45,021 nt of DNA, from NCBI GenBank assembly GCA_903884455.1, contig CAISEW010000050.1, forward strand, positions 1 to 45,021, written 5' to 3'. The number at the start of each line of letters is the position of its first letter. Position 1 is the first letter of the stretch. The notes beneath the pieces are model-generated. The model searched no databases and was not told where the DNA came from. It saw only the letters and a list, made by a program, of their open reading frames with translations. Source of the stretch: an uncultured Chloroflexota bacterium (GTDB lineage: Bacteria > Chloroflexota > Dehalococcoidia > GIF9 > AB-539-J10). A program made the position numbers and the translations under genes. This document shows, piece after piece, positions 16,777-24,931 of this stretch.

Positions 16777-16836
16777 GTATAACGTCAAGCATCACTGATG
16801 CAGCTCTGCCGCATCTGGCGGAGCGCATTGTTGGCA
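16777..16836 (-). other. attC-like recombination site B (GNAT cassette)
   Basis: Read on the minus strand this 60-base segment begins TGCCAAC, contains the imperfect stem ATGCGCTCCGCC / GGCAGAGCTGCAT around a six-base loop, and ends GTTATAC. Length, end motifs (close to RYYYAAC and GTTRRRY) and bulged stem resemble an integron attC site. The stop codon of the GNAT gene lies inside it, as is common in cassettes. Confidence 0.5.
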
Positions 16837-17331
16837 GCTTTTCTTTATATCATATGACATGAAGGTAACACGGAAAGGTAAATGCGGAAATTCCTTGCTC
16901 TCTCCCTCAACGAATCCGAGTCCCTTGTACCAGTTCTTCAGTTCAGTTTGCTCGGCAATGATTCCTATACTCACACGATGGACTCCAAGAAGTTCTGACT
17001 CCGACAACACATGATTAACCAGGGCTTTCCCAAATCCACATCTCCGGTGATCGGGAAGCACCGCGAGGCGTTCTAGATAACATACTTCTGGATTTGCCCG
17101 TTCGAGAGCAACACACCCTACAACATGGTTTTTATTTTCGATGGCGAAATAGGTAACGCCACGTTCCATATCCTTTCGAATCCAATCCACTGTGCAATTT
17201 GATGGATGGCGAGGGGCATTCTCTAGGGTCAAGCCAAAGCGCTCGGCAACATCTTGGAATGACCTTCGGATAGTCTCTGTCAAAACCCGGGTATCTTCTT
17301 TTGTACAAATACGTATCTTTGAACTCATCAC
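16792..17331 (-). CDS. GNAT family N-acetyltransferase
   Basis: A 179-residue acetyltransferase that should use acetyl-CoA to modify an amine. The core motif for the CoA pyrophosphate is LAVLPDHRRCGFGKALVNHV (the Q/RxxGxG/A loop), preceded by the strand VGCVALERANPEVCYLERLAV and followed by GIIAEQTELKNWYKGLGFVEGE. The substrate is unknown. The start is ATG at 17331 or the next codon at 17328. The last residues (QQCAPPDAAELHQ) are encoded by the attC-like hairpin, suggesting that the natural C-terminus is repeat-derived. GNAT genes are among the commonest cargo of integron cassettes, which fits the flanking sites. Confidence 0.88.
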   Translation of the reverse strand: MMSSKIRICTKEDTRVLTETIRRSFQDVAERFGLTLENAPRHPSNCTVDWIRKDMERGVTYFAIENKNHVVGCVALERANPEVCYLERLAVLPDHRRCGFGKALVNHVLSESELLGVHRVSIGIIAEQTELKNWYKGLGFVEGESKEFPHLPFRVTFMSYDIKKSCQQCAPPDAAELHQ

Positions 17332-17349
17332 TATTTATTGCTGACTACT

Positions 17350-17406
17350 GTCTAACGCCAAGATCAGAGGCGGCTGAAAGCCTTCCGCTGGATTGACTGG
17401 TTATAC
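17350..17406 (-). other. attC-like recombination site A (cupin cassette)
   Basis: On the minus strand this 57-base segment starts GTATAAC and ends GGCGTTAGAC, with GTTAGAC matching the attC R' consensus GTTRRRY exactly. Between them are the imperfectly complementary arms AGTCAATCCAGCGG and CCGCCTCTGATCT around a short loop. It lies 12 bases after the cupin stop and about 19 bases before the GNAT start. This is the best attC candidate in the window. Confidence 0.6.
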
Positions 17407-17417
17407 AATCATTGATC

Positions 17418-17786
17418 TTATACCCATTCAATCTTCTCAATTGTAATCTCACTTCGAACGTCACCAGTATTGGACACACCCTCCGGTTCAATAAGGATGG
17501 CTCTGTATCCATCCTCGGAAGAAGGCTTATGCTCGACTCCTTTCGGGATAACGATCATCTCCCCAGCGTGTACTTCCACCTTGCGCTCACGGAAGTTCAT
17601 AACAAGTGTGCCCTCCATGATAATGAATGTTTCGTCTGTTTCAGGATGGCTGTGCCAAATGAAATCACCTTTGAATTTCACGATTTTGAAGTCGTAGTTG
17701 TTCATCTTAGCGACCAAACGCACTGCGTAGTCACCGGCTGGCAACTTTCCGAACTTATCCGAAAGGTTGATTTTTTCCACGGTCAT
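17418..17786 (-). CDS. Cupin domain protein
   Basis: A 122-residue single-domain cupin. The first cupin motif is WHSHPETDETFIIMEG (44-59), giving metal ligands H45, H47 and a nearby acid (E49, D51 or E52). The second motif VHAGEMIVIPKGVEHKP (72-88) supplies H86. The fold can host isomerases, dioxygenases or simple binding proteins, so no reaction can be assigned. A strong AAGGAGG ribosome binding site precedes the ATG directly after the GTTATGC end of the upstream attC-like segment, which is a typical cassette layout. Confidence 0.88.
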   Translation of the reverse strand: MTVEKINLSDKFGKLPAGDYAVRLVAKMNNYDFKIVKFKGDFIWHSHPETDETFIIMEGTLVMNFRERKVEVHAGEMIVIPKGVEHKPSSEDGYRAILIEPEGVSNTGDVRSEITIEKIEWV

Positions 17787-17800
17787 TTTTCATCCTCCTT

Positions 17801-17847
17801 GCATAACGGGCAGCGTTTTCCACCTGGCATAGCCTGGGAATTGTGTC
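17801..17847 (-). other. Weak attC-like segment C (between ogt and cupin)
   Basis: On the minus strand a stem TTCCCAGGC / GCCAGGTGGAA is followed by CCCGTTATGC. The 3' end GTTATGC resembles sites A and B, and a second GTTATGC lies upstream of ogt at 18466-18472. The left end is unclear and the segment is only about 47 bases, shorter than usual attC sites. Confidence 0.3.
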
Positions 17848-17876
17848 TACCTCTCGATACTCTCCGCTCCCAGACA

Positions 17877-18431
17877 TCAAGGCTTGGTCTGCTTCGAAAT
17901 CTCCATCTGGCGGTCACATGCACGAGTATTGCTTCGCTCCAGCTCTAGCAATCGTCTCTTAACCGACAATCCACCACCATATCCAACAAGCTCTCCACCG
18001 CTTCCAATTATTCGATGGCAAGGGACGATTATGCTGATGGGGTTTGCCGCGTTGGCATTGCCCACAGCTCGAACAGCTCTTTCATTGCCTACATCTCTTG
18101 CTAGCTGTAAATATGTTGACGTATCTCCGTAGGGCACCTTCATGAGCACATTCCAGACGCTTTTTTGGAAGTCAGTCCCCACCATTAATACAGGAATGTC
18201 AAACTTTCTCCTAAGTCCCTTAAAATACTCATCAAGTTGCGTTCTCGTTTTCTCCAGAATTTCATCATCGTGTTCGACAAACTCGGCATTCAATGCCTTC
18301 TTGATCCTATCATCAACGGTTCTTCTCATTTCTCTGCTTCTGAAACCAAGCAAACACAGTTTGCCACAAAAAGAACCCAGTACGACTTCCCCAATCTCAG
18401 TTTTGTGAAGTTGAATGCTAATTTGGTTCAT
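17877..18431 (-). CDS. ogt: Methylated-DNA--[protein]-cysteine S-methyltransferase
   Basis: This 184-residue protein removes alkyl groups from O6-alkylguanine by transferring them to its own cysteine. The active-site motif is IIVPCHRIIG with C138, followed by GELVGYGGGLSVKRRLLELE. The helix-turn-helix part with the arginine finger appears as NERAVRAVGNANAANP. The N-terminal domain (1-85) has no zinc-binding cysteine set as in Ada, so it is of Ogt/MGMT type. It is the first of the four small genes in the cassette-like cluster. Carriage of a repair gene in such a cluster would be an adaptive accessory trait. Confidence 0.92.
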   Translation of the reverse strand: MNQISIQLHKTEIGEVVLGSFCGKLCLLGFRSREMRRTVDDRIKKALNAEFVEHDDEILEKTRTQLDEYFKGLRRKFDIPVLMVGTDFQKSVWNVLMKVPYGDTSTYLQLARDVGNERAVRAVGNANAANPISIIVPCHRIIGSGGELVGYGGGLSVKRRLLELERSNTRACDRQMEISKQTKP

Positions 18432-18511
18432 TTTTTCCTCTCTCTTTCCCTACTCATAACGGCGGGCATAACGACCCTGCGACGAGCGAAAGAAAGATGC
18501 TCTTGATTTCG

Positions 18512-18583
18512 GGGGACACTATGCTTAATTCCAAAGATTATGTCGCCTCATCATCTACATCAAGAGATATGTACGATGTCCCC
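18512..18583. repeat. Short inverted-repeat element with GGGGACA / TGTCCCC ends
   Basis: The segment starts GGGGACACTATGCTTAATTCC and ends GATGTCCCC, followed by TTAATT. The ends are perfect seven-base inverted repeats about 58 bases apart. Such ends recall non-autonomous elements mobilised by IS200/REP-type transposases, but no transposase is nearby. Confidence 0.4.
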
Positions 18584-18599
18584 TTAATTGCCAGAATTC

Positions 18600-19946
18600 T
18601 CACTTCTCTCTTGTGGCCCATAGTGATGAAGCATCGAAAGCTTCACCTTTGAGTTTGGCTTCTATGACCTTCTTTAATTCTCCTATGGGCACTCGAATTT
18701 GCGCCAGGCTGTCTCTTTCCCGAATGGTAACCTGCTTATCCTGTAAGGACTCAAAATCTATGGTAACGCAGAACGGGGTGCCGATTTCGTCCTGACGCCT
18801 GTACCTCCGCCCTATGCTTTGAGAATCATCATAATCGGTCACGAAGCTCGGGCATAGTTGTTTGAAGACCTCTTTAGCCAGAGGGGTTAACTTCTCATTC
18901 CTGCTTAAGGGCAAAACAGCTACTTTAATGGGAGCCAGAGAAGGGTGCAGGTGTAGGACTGTTCTCTTTTCTCCTTCGACCTCTTCTTCATCATAGGCAT
19001 CAACGAGGAAAGCCAGGACAGAACGGTCGACGCCAGCCGAAGGCTCGATAACGTAGGGAACGTACTTTTCGCCAGCCTCAGCATCATAGTAACTGAGCTC
19101 CTTGCCGCTATGCTTGGCATGCTGGGTGAGGTCGAAATCGCCCCTGTTAGCGATACCCTCCAGCTCCGACCAGTCCATAGGGAAGAGATAATCGATGTCG
19201 TAGCAGTCTTTGGCATAGTGGGCCAGTTCATCTTTGCCGTGCTGGCGCAGGCGAAGATTCTCCTTCCTGATACCCAGTTTGACATACCAGTCGAACCTCT
19301 CCTTGACCCAGTAGTCAAGCCACTTTTCATCAGTCCCGGGCTTAACGAAATACTCCAGCTCCATATGCTCAAACTCTCTGGTCCTGAATATAAAGTTGCC
19401 GGGGGTGATTTCATTGCGGAAAGACTTGCCTATCTGGGCGATGCCCAGAGGCAACTTCTTCCTGGAGGTGGTGACTACATTCTCAAAGTTAACGAATATG
19501 CCCTGGGCAGTTTCGGGACGGAGATAGACAAGGCTTGCCTCCTCCTCCACAGGACCCATAAAAGTTTTAAACATCAAGTTGAACATGCGAGGCTCAGTTA
19601 GTTCACCACTACATTGGGGACATCTCTGGCCCTCTATTGCGTCAGCGCGCCACCTCAGGTGGCAGGACTTGCACTCTACCAGGGGGTCTGTGAAATTATC
19701 AATGTGGCCGCTAGCAGCCCAGACTCCGGGGTGCATCATGATAGATGTGTCCAGACCTACTACATCATCACGCTCATGGACTACCGCCTTCCACCAGGCT
19801 TCTTTAACATTGCGCTTAAGCTCCACCCCCATAGGGCCATAATCCCAGCAGCTAGCTAAACCGCCATATATTTCGCTGCTGGGGAAAATAAGCCCCCTCC
19901 GCTTACACAGAGAAACGATTTTGTCCATATCCACTTTAGCAGGCAT
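18600..19946 (-). CDS. glyS: Glycyl-tRNA synthetase (single-chain, homodimer type)
   Basis: This class II synthetase charges tRNA-Gly with glycine. The 448-residue length and the motifs [21 protein letters not shown] (split as in the archaeal/eukaryotic-like type), [21 protein letters not shown] (motif 2) and the motif 3 region [14 protein letters not shown] identify the alpha2 form rather than the alpha2-beta2 form. A zinc site is suggested by [23 protein letters not shown]-terminal anticodon-binding domain begins near [10 protein letters not shown]. The start is supported by AAAGGAG before the ATG. The gene seems to stand alone, with a repeat-rich gap upstream. Confidence 0.95.
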   Translation of the reverse strand: MPAKVDMDKIVSLCKRRGLIFPSSEIYGGLASCWDYGPMGVELKRNVKEAWWKAVVHERDDVVGLDTSIMMHPGVWAASGHIDNFTDPLVECKSCHLRWRADAIEGQRCPQCSGELTEPRMFNLMFKTFMGPVEEEASLVYLRPETAQGIFVNFENVVTTSRKKLPLGIAQIGKSFRNEITPGNFIFRTREFEHMELEYFVKPGTDEKWLDYWVKERFDWYVKLGIRKENLRLRQHGKDELAHYAKDCYDIDYLFPMDWSELEGIANRGDFDLTQHAKHSGKELSYYDAEAGEKYVPYVIEPSAGVDRSVLAFLVDAYDEEEVEGEKRTVLHLHPSLAPIKVAVLPLSRNEKLTPLAKEVFKQLCPSFVTDYDDSQSIGRRYRRQDEIGTPFCVTIDFESLQDKQVTIRERDSLAQIRVPIGELKKVIEAKLKGEAFDASSLWATREK

Positions 19947-20289
19947 CTTCAGGTCTCCTTTAAGCTTCTTAGCTTACCAGCTTTATGCATAGGCGTCAAA
20001 GGGGTATCCCCATTCAGTACCTGAGTGACACTTTCTTTCTGTCATTGCGAGGAGCCCCGATAAATCGGGCGACGAAGCAATCTCGGTGGGGCTAAGAGAT
20101 TGCCGCGCTTCGCTCGCAATGACGAAAAAAAGACGGGCTCGCAATGACACGGGAGGTTATTGCCGACATTACAAACATATAAAGTATCACCCAGCTATCT
20201 GGACTAGGTCAAGGGGATGGCAGGAAGCTGAGGGCTCAGCGTGGCAAAGGGAAAAGGTTCTGGAGGAGAGCGAGTCGCTGAACAACCTC
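19947..20289. other. 343-base intergenic stretch with repeat
   Basis: The stretch between clpC and glyS contains a repeat of family 2 (20041-20148). The remainder, about 20149-20289, shows no motif I recognise. A plus-strand frame running into clpC looks like a shadow. Confidence 0.5.
20041..20148. repeat. Family 2 interspersed repeat (GTCATTGCGAG ends), copy 1
   Basis: The left end GTCATTGCGAG (20041-20051) is matched by the perfect inverse CTCGCAATGAC at 20113-20123 and again at 20138-20148. Inside lie CCCCGATAAATCGGG and AGCAATCTC / GAGATTGC, so the element is a nested palindrome. A larger relative lies at 44039-44278. Confidence 0.75.
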
Positions 20290-22725
20290 TTACTTAGTCT
20301 TAGCCTTGGCAGCTTTCAGAGCCGCGAAGCTCAGGTTATCTTCCTTCAAGCTAATGGCTATCGTATCCCTTTCCTTAAACTCACCCTGCAATATCTTGGT
20401 CGATATAGGATTTTCCACATACTTCTGAATAGCCCGGCGTAAGGGGCGAGCTCCATACACAGGGTCGTAGCCTTTCTGGACTAACCAGGCTTTGGCTTCT
20501 TCATTTACTTCAAGCTGAATATTACGCTCAGCCAACCCACGTTCTACCTCACGGATAAGTATGTCAACGATGCTCTTCAAGTGCTCTTTAGTTAGAGGAT
20601 GGAATATGATGACATCATCTATCCTGTTGAGTAACTCGGGAAGTAAGTGTTCCTTTAAAGCGCTTTTCATATCGGTCCTCATTTTTTCTTCGTCGCCTTC
20701 CTCTTTACGGAGAAAACCAATTCCCCCACGCTGGAATTCCTTGGAGCCTAAGTTACTGGTCATGATTACTACCGTGTTTTTGAAATCCACGGTCCGGCCA
20801 TGCCCATCGGTAAGCCGGCCATCCTCCAGTAGCTGCAACAATATGCTAAGGACGTCGGGATGAGCCTTTTCCACCTCATCAAACAGGATGACTCGATAAG
20901 GACGGCGGTGCACTGCCTCGGTCAATTGTCCCCCTTCCTCATAGCCCACATACCCAGGAGGCGACCCGATAAGACGGGATACAGTATGTTCTTGCATATA
21001 CTCCGACATGTCCAGTCTTACCATGGCGTCTTCGTCGTCAAAGAGAAACTCGGCTAAAGCGCGAGCCAGCTCGGTTTTTCCCACGCCGGTAGGACCAAGG
21101 AAGATGAAGCTGCCAATAGGGCGTTTGGGGTCCTTGAGTCCGACTCGGCCTCGCCTGATAGCCTCAGAAACGGCAGTCACTGCCTCTTCCTGGTCCACTA
21201 CCCTCTGGTGAATCCTTTCCTCCATGTGAACCAATTTATCAGTTTCTGCTTCCATCATCCGGGAAACAGGTATGCCTGTCCACTGGGCAACCAGTTTGGC
21301 GATATCCTCCTCATCTACCACACTGTCAATTTTCTTCTCCTTTTGCCACTTTAGTTTGGCTTGGTTGTACTCTTGTTCCAAACGTATCCTTTCCGCTTTC
21401 AATTCAGCAGCTTTTTGATAATCCTGCCGTTGGGAAGCCGCCTCCTCCTCGTCACGCAGGTGCTTCATTTTTCGGTCCAAAGTTTTAACTTCCTCGGGAG
21501 CGCTTTCCATATCAAGACGTAGCCTGCTGGCTGCTTCGTCGATCAAGTCAATTGCCTTGTCAGGCAAGAATCTATCGGATATATATCTCTGGCTCAGCTT
21601 GGCAGCAGCCACAAGGGCGGAATCCTCGATCTTTATTTTGTGATGTGCTTCATATCGGGGACGAAGTCCTCGGAGCATCTCTATGGTGGCTTCTACGCTG
21701 GGTTCATCGAGATAAACAGGGCTGAAACGTCTCTCCAGAGCTTTGTCTTTCTCCACGTGCTTTCGATATTCATCCAATGTAGTGGCTCCGATACATTGAA
21801 TCTCACCACGAGCCAGTGCTGGCTTTAGCATATTACTGGCGTCAATTGCTCCTTCGGCAGCTCCGGCTCCTACCACAGTGTGAAGCTCATCAATGAACAT
21901 GATAACTTCACCGGCCGCCTGCTTGACTTCATCTAAAACTGCCTTCAACCTTTCCTCAAATTCCCCGCGGAATTTGCTTCCAGCCACCAGTGCTCCCATG
22001 TCTAAAGCCACCACCTTTTTCCCTTTCAGGGAATCGGGAACATCTTCAGCGGCAATCTTCTGAGCTAATCCTTCGGCAATAGCCGTCTTGCCCACGCCAG
22101 CGTCGCCAATAATCACGGGATTGTTCTTGGTGCGCCGCGAGAGTATTTGTATCACACGTCTAATTTCGTTTTCCCGTCCGATTACAGGGTCGAGTTTGCC
22201 CTGACGAGCTAACTCCGTGAGGTCATGCCCGTATTTTTCCAGGGAGCGGTATTTGCTTTCCGCCTGGCGGTCGGTAACTCGATGACCGCCACGGATTTTC
22301 TGCAAGGCTTGATAAATCTTTTCCTGGGTAACGCCAGATTCAGCTAGAATTGTTGCGGCTTCACCTCTGGTTTCCCCGGCAATAGCAATGAGCAAATGCT
22401 CAGTGCTGACAAACTCATCCTTGAGCCTGTCGGCCTCACGGTTGGCATTTTCCAGAAGAGCGGAAATCCGCGGGGTAGCATAAATTTGCGTTGCTTCATA
22501 AGCTATCTTGGGAAAACTCTCAAGCGTTGCTCCTATCCGTTTTTTTACCACATCAATATCCACACCTAGCATCTGTAATATGTCCTTAGTTATCCCCTTT
22601 TCCTGCTCCAGCAAAGCCAACAAGACATGCTCTACATCCCACTGGTTATGGCGATAGCGACGAACTAGCTCCTGTGAGGCTGCTAAAACCTCCTGCGCCT
22701 GTTCAGTAAATCTCTCTGGTTTCAA
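20290..22725 (-). CDS. clpC: ClpC-type AAA+ unfoldase
   Basis: An 811-residue double-ring AAA+ ATPase that unfolds proteins. N-terminal Clp repeats (1-145) lead to NBD1 with Walker A GDAGVGKT (207-214) and NBD2 with GPTGVGKT (544-551). The linker after NBD1 (about 412-470) is short and contains a UVR-like coiled coil ([13 protein letters not shown]); ClpB would have a middle domain of about 120 residues. A GIGF loop (668-671) in NBD2 resembles the ClpP-docking loop, which ClpB lacks. I therefore call ClpC, not ClpB. The start is TTG at 22725, preceded by AAGGAGGT that overlaps the end of hspR; a longer frame would overlap hspR. It is the third gene of dnaJ-hspR-clpC. Confidence 0.85.
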   Translation of the reverse strand: MKPERFTEQAQEVLAASQELVRRYRHNQWDVEHVLLALLEQEKGITKDILQMLGVDIDVVKKRIGATLESFPKIAYEATQIYATPRISALLENANREADRLKDEFVSTEHLLIAIAGETRGEAATILAESGVTQEKIYQALQKIRGGHRVTDRQAESKYRSLEKYGHDLTELARQGKLDPVIGRENEIRRVIQILSRRTKNNPVIIGDAGVGKTAIAEGLAQKIAAEDVPDSLKGKKVVALDMGALVAGSKFRGEFEERLKAVLDEVKQAAGEVIMFIDELHTVVGAGAAEGAIDASNMLKPALARGEIQCIGATTLDEYRKHVEKDKALERRFSPVYLDEPSVEATIEMLRGLRPRYEAHHKIKIEDSALVAAAKLSQRYISDRFLPDKAIDLIDEAASRLRLDMESAPEEVKTLDRKMKHLRDEEEAASQRQDYQKAAELKAERIRLEQEYNQAKLKWQKEKKIDSVVDEEDIAKLVAQWTGIPVSRMMEAETDKLVHMEERIHQRVVDQEEAVTAVSEAIRRGRVGLKDPKRPIGSFIFLGPTGVGKTELARALAEFLFDDEDAMVRLDMSEYMQEHTVSRLIGSPPGYVGYEEGGQLTEAVHRRPYRVILFDEVEKAHPDVLSILLQLLEDGRLTDGHGRTVDFKNTVVIMTSNLGSKEFQRGGIGFLRKEEGDEEKMRTDMKSALKEHLLPELLNRIDDVIIFHPLTKEHLKSIVDILIREVERGLAERNIQLEVNEEAKAWLVQKGYDPVYGARPLRRAIQKYVENPISTKILQGEFKERDTIAISLKEDNLSFAALKAAKAKTK

Positions 22726-22729
22726 CTTT

Positions 22730-23092
22730 CTATACCTCCTTCCATTCTGCATCTTCTATTATGTCTTCTATTATGTCTTCTATTTCAGCTTCGGCAACTT
22801 TATTAATTTTTCTCTCCATTTCCTCAAGTTGCTGTTGCATGTCTTTCATCCTCTGCATCAACCTCAACGCCACCTCTACTCCAGCCAAATTAACGCCACA
22901 ATCGCTCATCAGAGCCTTAATATAGCGCAACCGGTCAACGTCTTCCTCCGAATAGAGACGGATATTGCCACTTGAACGTTCTGGCTGTACCAGCCCCAGC
23001 CTTTCGTAATAACGCAGTGTGTGAGCTTCTATGCCTATCATCCTGGCGGCTATGCTTATTACGTATCTTGGTCTAGATTCCCAATCCATCAT
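22730..23092 (-). CDS. hspR: MerR-family heat-shock repressor, HspR-like
   Basis: A 120-residue MerR-type regulator. The winged-helix part is YVISIAARMIGIEAHTLRYYERLGLVQPERS followed by NIRLYSEEDVDRLRYIKAL, and a coiled-coil dimerisation helix runs to about 105. In actinobacteria HspR represses dnaK, clpB and lon and is co-transcribed with dnaJ, so its place between dnaJ and clpC supports an autoregulatory repressor. No effector-binding domain follows the coiled coil. The C-terminus EIEDIIEDIIEDAEW is encoded by a 12-base tandem repeat (22752-22785). A GAGGTG ribosome binding site precedes the ATG. The stop overlaps the clpC ribosome binding site, suggesting coupled translation. Confidence 0.88.
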   Translation of the reverse strand: MMDWESRPRYVISIAARMIGIEAHTLRYYERLGLVQPERSSGNIRLYSEEDVDRLRYIKALMSDCGVNLAGVEVALRLMQRMKDMQQQLEEMERKINKVAEAEIEDIIEDIIEDAEWKEV

Positions 23093-23107
23093 CGTGGCAC
23101 CTCGCTT

Positions 23108-24094
23108 TTATGTGGGTCGCAGAGACCGCAATCTCTCAAATAGTTTTCTTTCCTCCTCGGTCAAATTGGTGGGCAGGACCACTTTTACTTTAGTAAACAT
23201 GTTACCATAAGCTGAATTACCTAAGTTTGGCATGCCCTTCCCTGCCAGGCGGAAAACCTTGCTGTTTTGAGTTTCCGGTGGAATTTTAAGAGATAGATTG
23301 CCATTCAAAGTGGGCAATCCGACCTCCCCACCCAACATGGCGGTGGCTAGAGGCACTGAGATTTCAGTGTAAAGGTCATCTACTTTGCGCTCAAAGAGTT
23401 GGTGAGGCAGAACCCTCACTACCAGATAGAGATCGCCTTGGTTGCCCCCGGCACGGCTAGGGCCACCTTCCCCGGCTATACGAATCCTCGAGCCATCTCT
23501 AACTCCCGCGGGAATCTTAACCTCCAGGCGCTTGGGAATCACTTTCCCACCGGCACCATTGCAAATAGTACAGACTCGATTGCCTACTCTGCCTGTGCCG
23601 CCACAAGCTGTACAGGGCTCCGTGGTCTGGAGCTGTATAACACGCGTAGAGCCATGGTAAGCCTCCTCAAGGCTCACCTCGATGGGAGACTCTATATCCT
23701 GACCGCGTTGTGGCTCACGCTTCATCCTGGAACCTATACCAGAATCGCCGAACAAGCTTGAGAAAATATCGCCAAAGTTGCTCAGGTCTCCATATTCGAA
23801 GGTTGTGCCACCTTTGCTAAAATCCCACCGAACTCTCTCCTGGCCTCCAGATTTAGCAAATTGCTCAGCATATTCCCATTGTTCCCCAAATTGGTCATAC
23901 TTCTTTCGCTTTTCAGGATTGGAAAGGACTTCGTAAGCCGCATTTATCTCCTTAAATTTTGCCTCAGCCGATTTGTCGTTGGGATTGAGGTCAGGATGAT
24001 GTTTGCGAGCCAAACGGCGATAGGCTTGCTTGATTTCCCTTTCTGAAGCATTCCTATTTACGCCTAAAATCTTATAATAATCCTTGTTTGCCAT
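23108..24094 (-). CDS. dnaJ: DnaJ co-chaperone with a reduced zinc region
   Basis: A 328-residue J-domain protein that should stimulate DnaK ATPase. The J domain (1-70) has HPD at 33-35. A Gly/Phe-rich linker and a C-terminal beta-sandwich region follow ([30 protein letters not shown]). The cysteine-rich region holds only C161, C164, C175 and C178, that is, two CxxC motifs instead of four, so it can bind one zinc at most. It leads the operon dnaJ-hspR-clpC, with a strong promoter 28 bases before the start. A second, complete DnaJ is encoded at 24932. Confidence 0.92.
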   Translation of the reverse strand: MANKDYYKILGVNRNASEREIKQAYRRLARKHHPDLNPNDKSAEAKFKEINAAYEVLSNPEKRKKYDQFGEQWEYAEQFAKSGGQERVRWDFSKGGTTFEYGDLSNFGDIFSSLFGDSGIGSRMKREPQRGQDIESPIEVSLEEAYHGSTRVIQLQTTEPCTACGGTGRVGNRVCTICNGAGGKVIPKRLEVKIPAGVRDGSRIRIAGEGGPSRAGGNQGDLYLVVRVLPHQLFERKVDDLYTEISVPLATAMLGGEVGLPTLNGNLSLKIPPETQNSKVFRLAGKGMPNLGNSAYGNMFTKVKVVLPTNLTEEERKLFERLRSLRPT

Positions 24095-24121
24095 CTCTTT
24101 TCTCTACTGGTTTTGTCTCTA

Positions 24122-24150
24122 ATTATAAATTTGTTTACAAATGTTGTCAA
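24122..24150 (-). promoter_or_regulatory. Promoter with palindromic candidate operator upstream of dnaJ-hspR-clpC
   Basis: On the minus strand TTGACA and TATAAT are separated by exactly 17 bases, a consensus sigma-70 promoter. The spacer holds ATTTGT-TT-ACAAAT (plus strand 24129-24142), a perfect inverted repeat with a two-base centre. MerR-type proteins, including HspR, bind inverted repeats, so this is a candidate HspR operator. The known actinobacterial HAIR sequence is not seen. Confidence 0.7.
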
Positions 24151-24289
24151 ATATTTTTAACGGCTTTTGAGAAAACTTAACAACATTGTTTAACATACTT
24201 CTAATGCTTAGCTGAAACTGAGAGTGGGGCTCAGTAAAAAATTGAAGGCGGTGAGATAAACGGCTATAAATATAAAAGAGAGGAAATGA

Positions 24290-24835
24290 CTATTGGAGGG
24301 CCCCATTCTCGGACTTCAACAAATCGATGAACTGTCTTAAAATCCTCGCGGTAGCCCCCCAGATGATATGCCCTTCATATTCATAAGCATAAGAATCTTG
24401 CTTGAAATTGACTTCATCCATCAAAAATGACAGGGGAACAGAAAAGGCTCCCTTGACTTCTCTACCGTTGGTTTTCAAAGAGTGAGGATGGGTTATGAAG
24501 GCAACAAAAGGCGAAATAACATAGTTAGTGACAAAGGTCATGCTATCGTCAAGCTCCCCCAAAATTTCAATATCTTTAGCCTCTAAACCTATCTCTTCTT
24601 CACTCTCTCTGAGGGCTGTTTGGAGTAAGCTGGAATCAGATGACTCTTGGGTCCCGCCGGGAAAGCAGACCTGCCCTTTGTGAAAGACTACCTCATCGCT
24701 CCTTTCGGTAAACAGGACATGATATTGCCCTTGGTTATAAAAAAGAGGTATGAGCACTGCCGAAGCTTTAAGGTTTTCGCCGGTGATTTTCTTTGCCTTA
24801 CGATGACGGAGGATTTTTTCAATCTGTTGTTTCAC
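24290..24835 (-). CDS. Nudix hydrolase, CoA pyrophosphatase type
   Basis: A 181-residue Nudix protein. The segment VLFTERSDEVVFHKGQVCFPGG plus ALRESEEEIGLE is the form seen in the CoA diphosphatase subgroup, which cleaves CoA and acyl-CoA into phosphopantetheine and adenosine 3',5'-bisphosphate. The REXXEEIG core of the Nudix box is intact; the earlier position is D (SSDSS) as usual in this subgroup. In a genome rich in acyl-CoA genes a CoA-turnover role is sensible, but the substrate is inference. Confidence 0.88.
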   Translation of the reverse strand: MKQQIEKILRHRKAKKITGENLKASAVLIPLFYNQGQYHVLFTERSDEVVFHKGQVCFPGGTQESSDSSLLQTALRESEEEIGLEAKDIEILGELDDSMTFVTNYVISPFVAFITHPHSLKTNGREVKGAFSVPLSFLMDEVNFKQDSYAYEYEGHIIWGATARILRQFIDLLKSENGALQ

Positions 24836-24894
24836 GGCACTGTGATTATACCACCTCTCAAGACGTCAATTATTGCAAGTTCAGTAGCTAAAAG

Positions 24895-24923
24895 TTGTCG
24901 CACAAGCATTTAAAGGTTATACT
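24895..24923 (+). promoter_or_regulatory. Promoter candidate for the second dnaJ
   Basis: TTGTCG and TATACT are separated by 17 bases, and the ATG of dnaJ follows eight bases after the -10. The transcript would have almost no leader, although AAAGG lies directly before the start codon. Confidence 0.45.
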
Positions 24924-24931
24924 TAAAGGTT

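Noticed and set aside
19110-19601. 163-residue plus-strand frame within glyS
   Set aside because: It is antisense to a clear glycyl-tRNA synthetase and shows no motif of its own.
20290-22725. ClpB as the name for the AAA+ ATPase
   Set aside because: The middle domain is too short and an IGF-type loop is present, so ClpC fits better.
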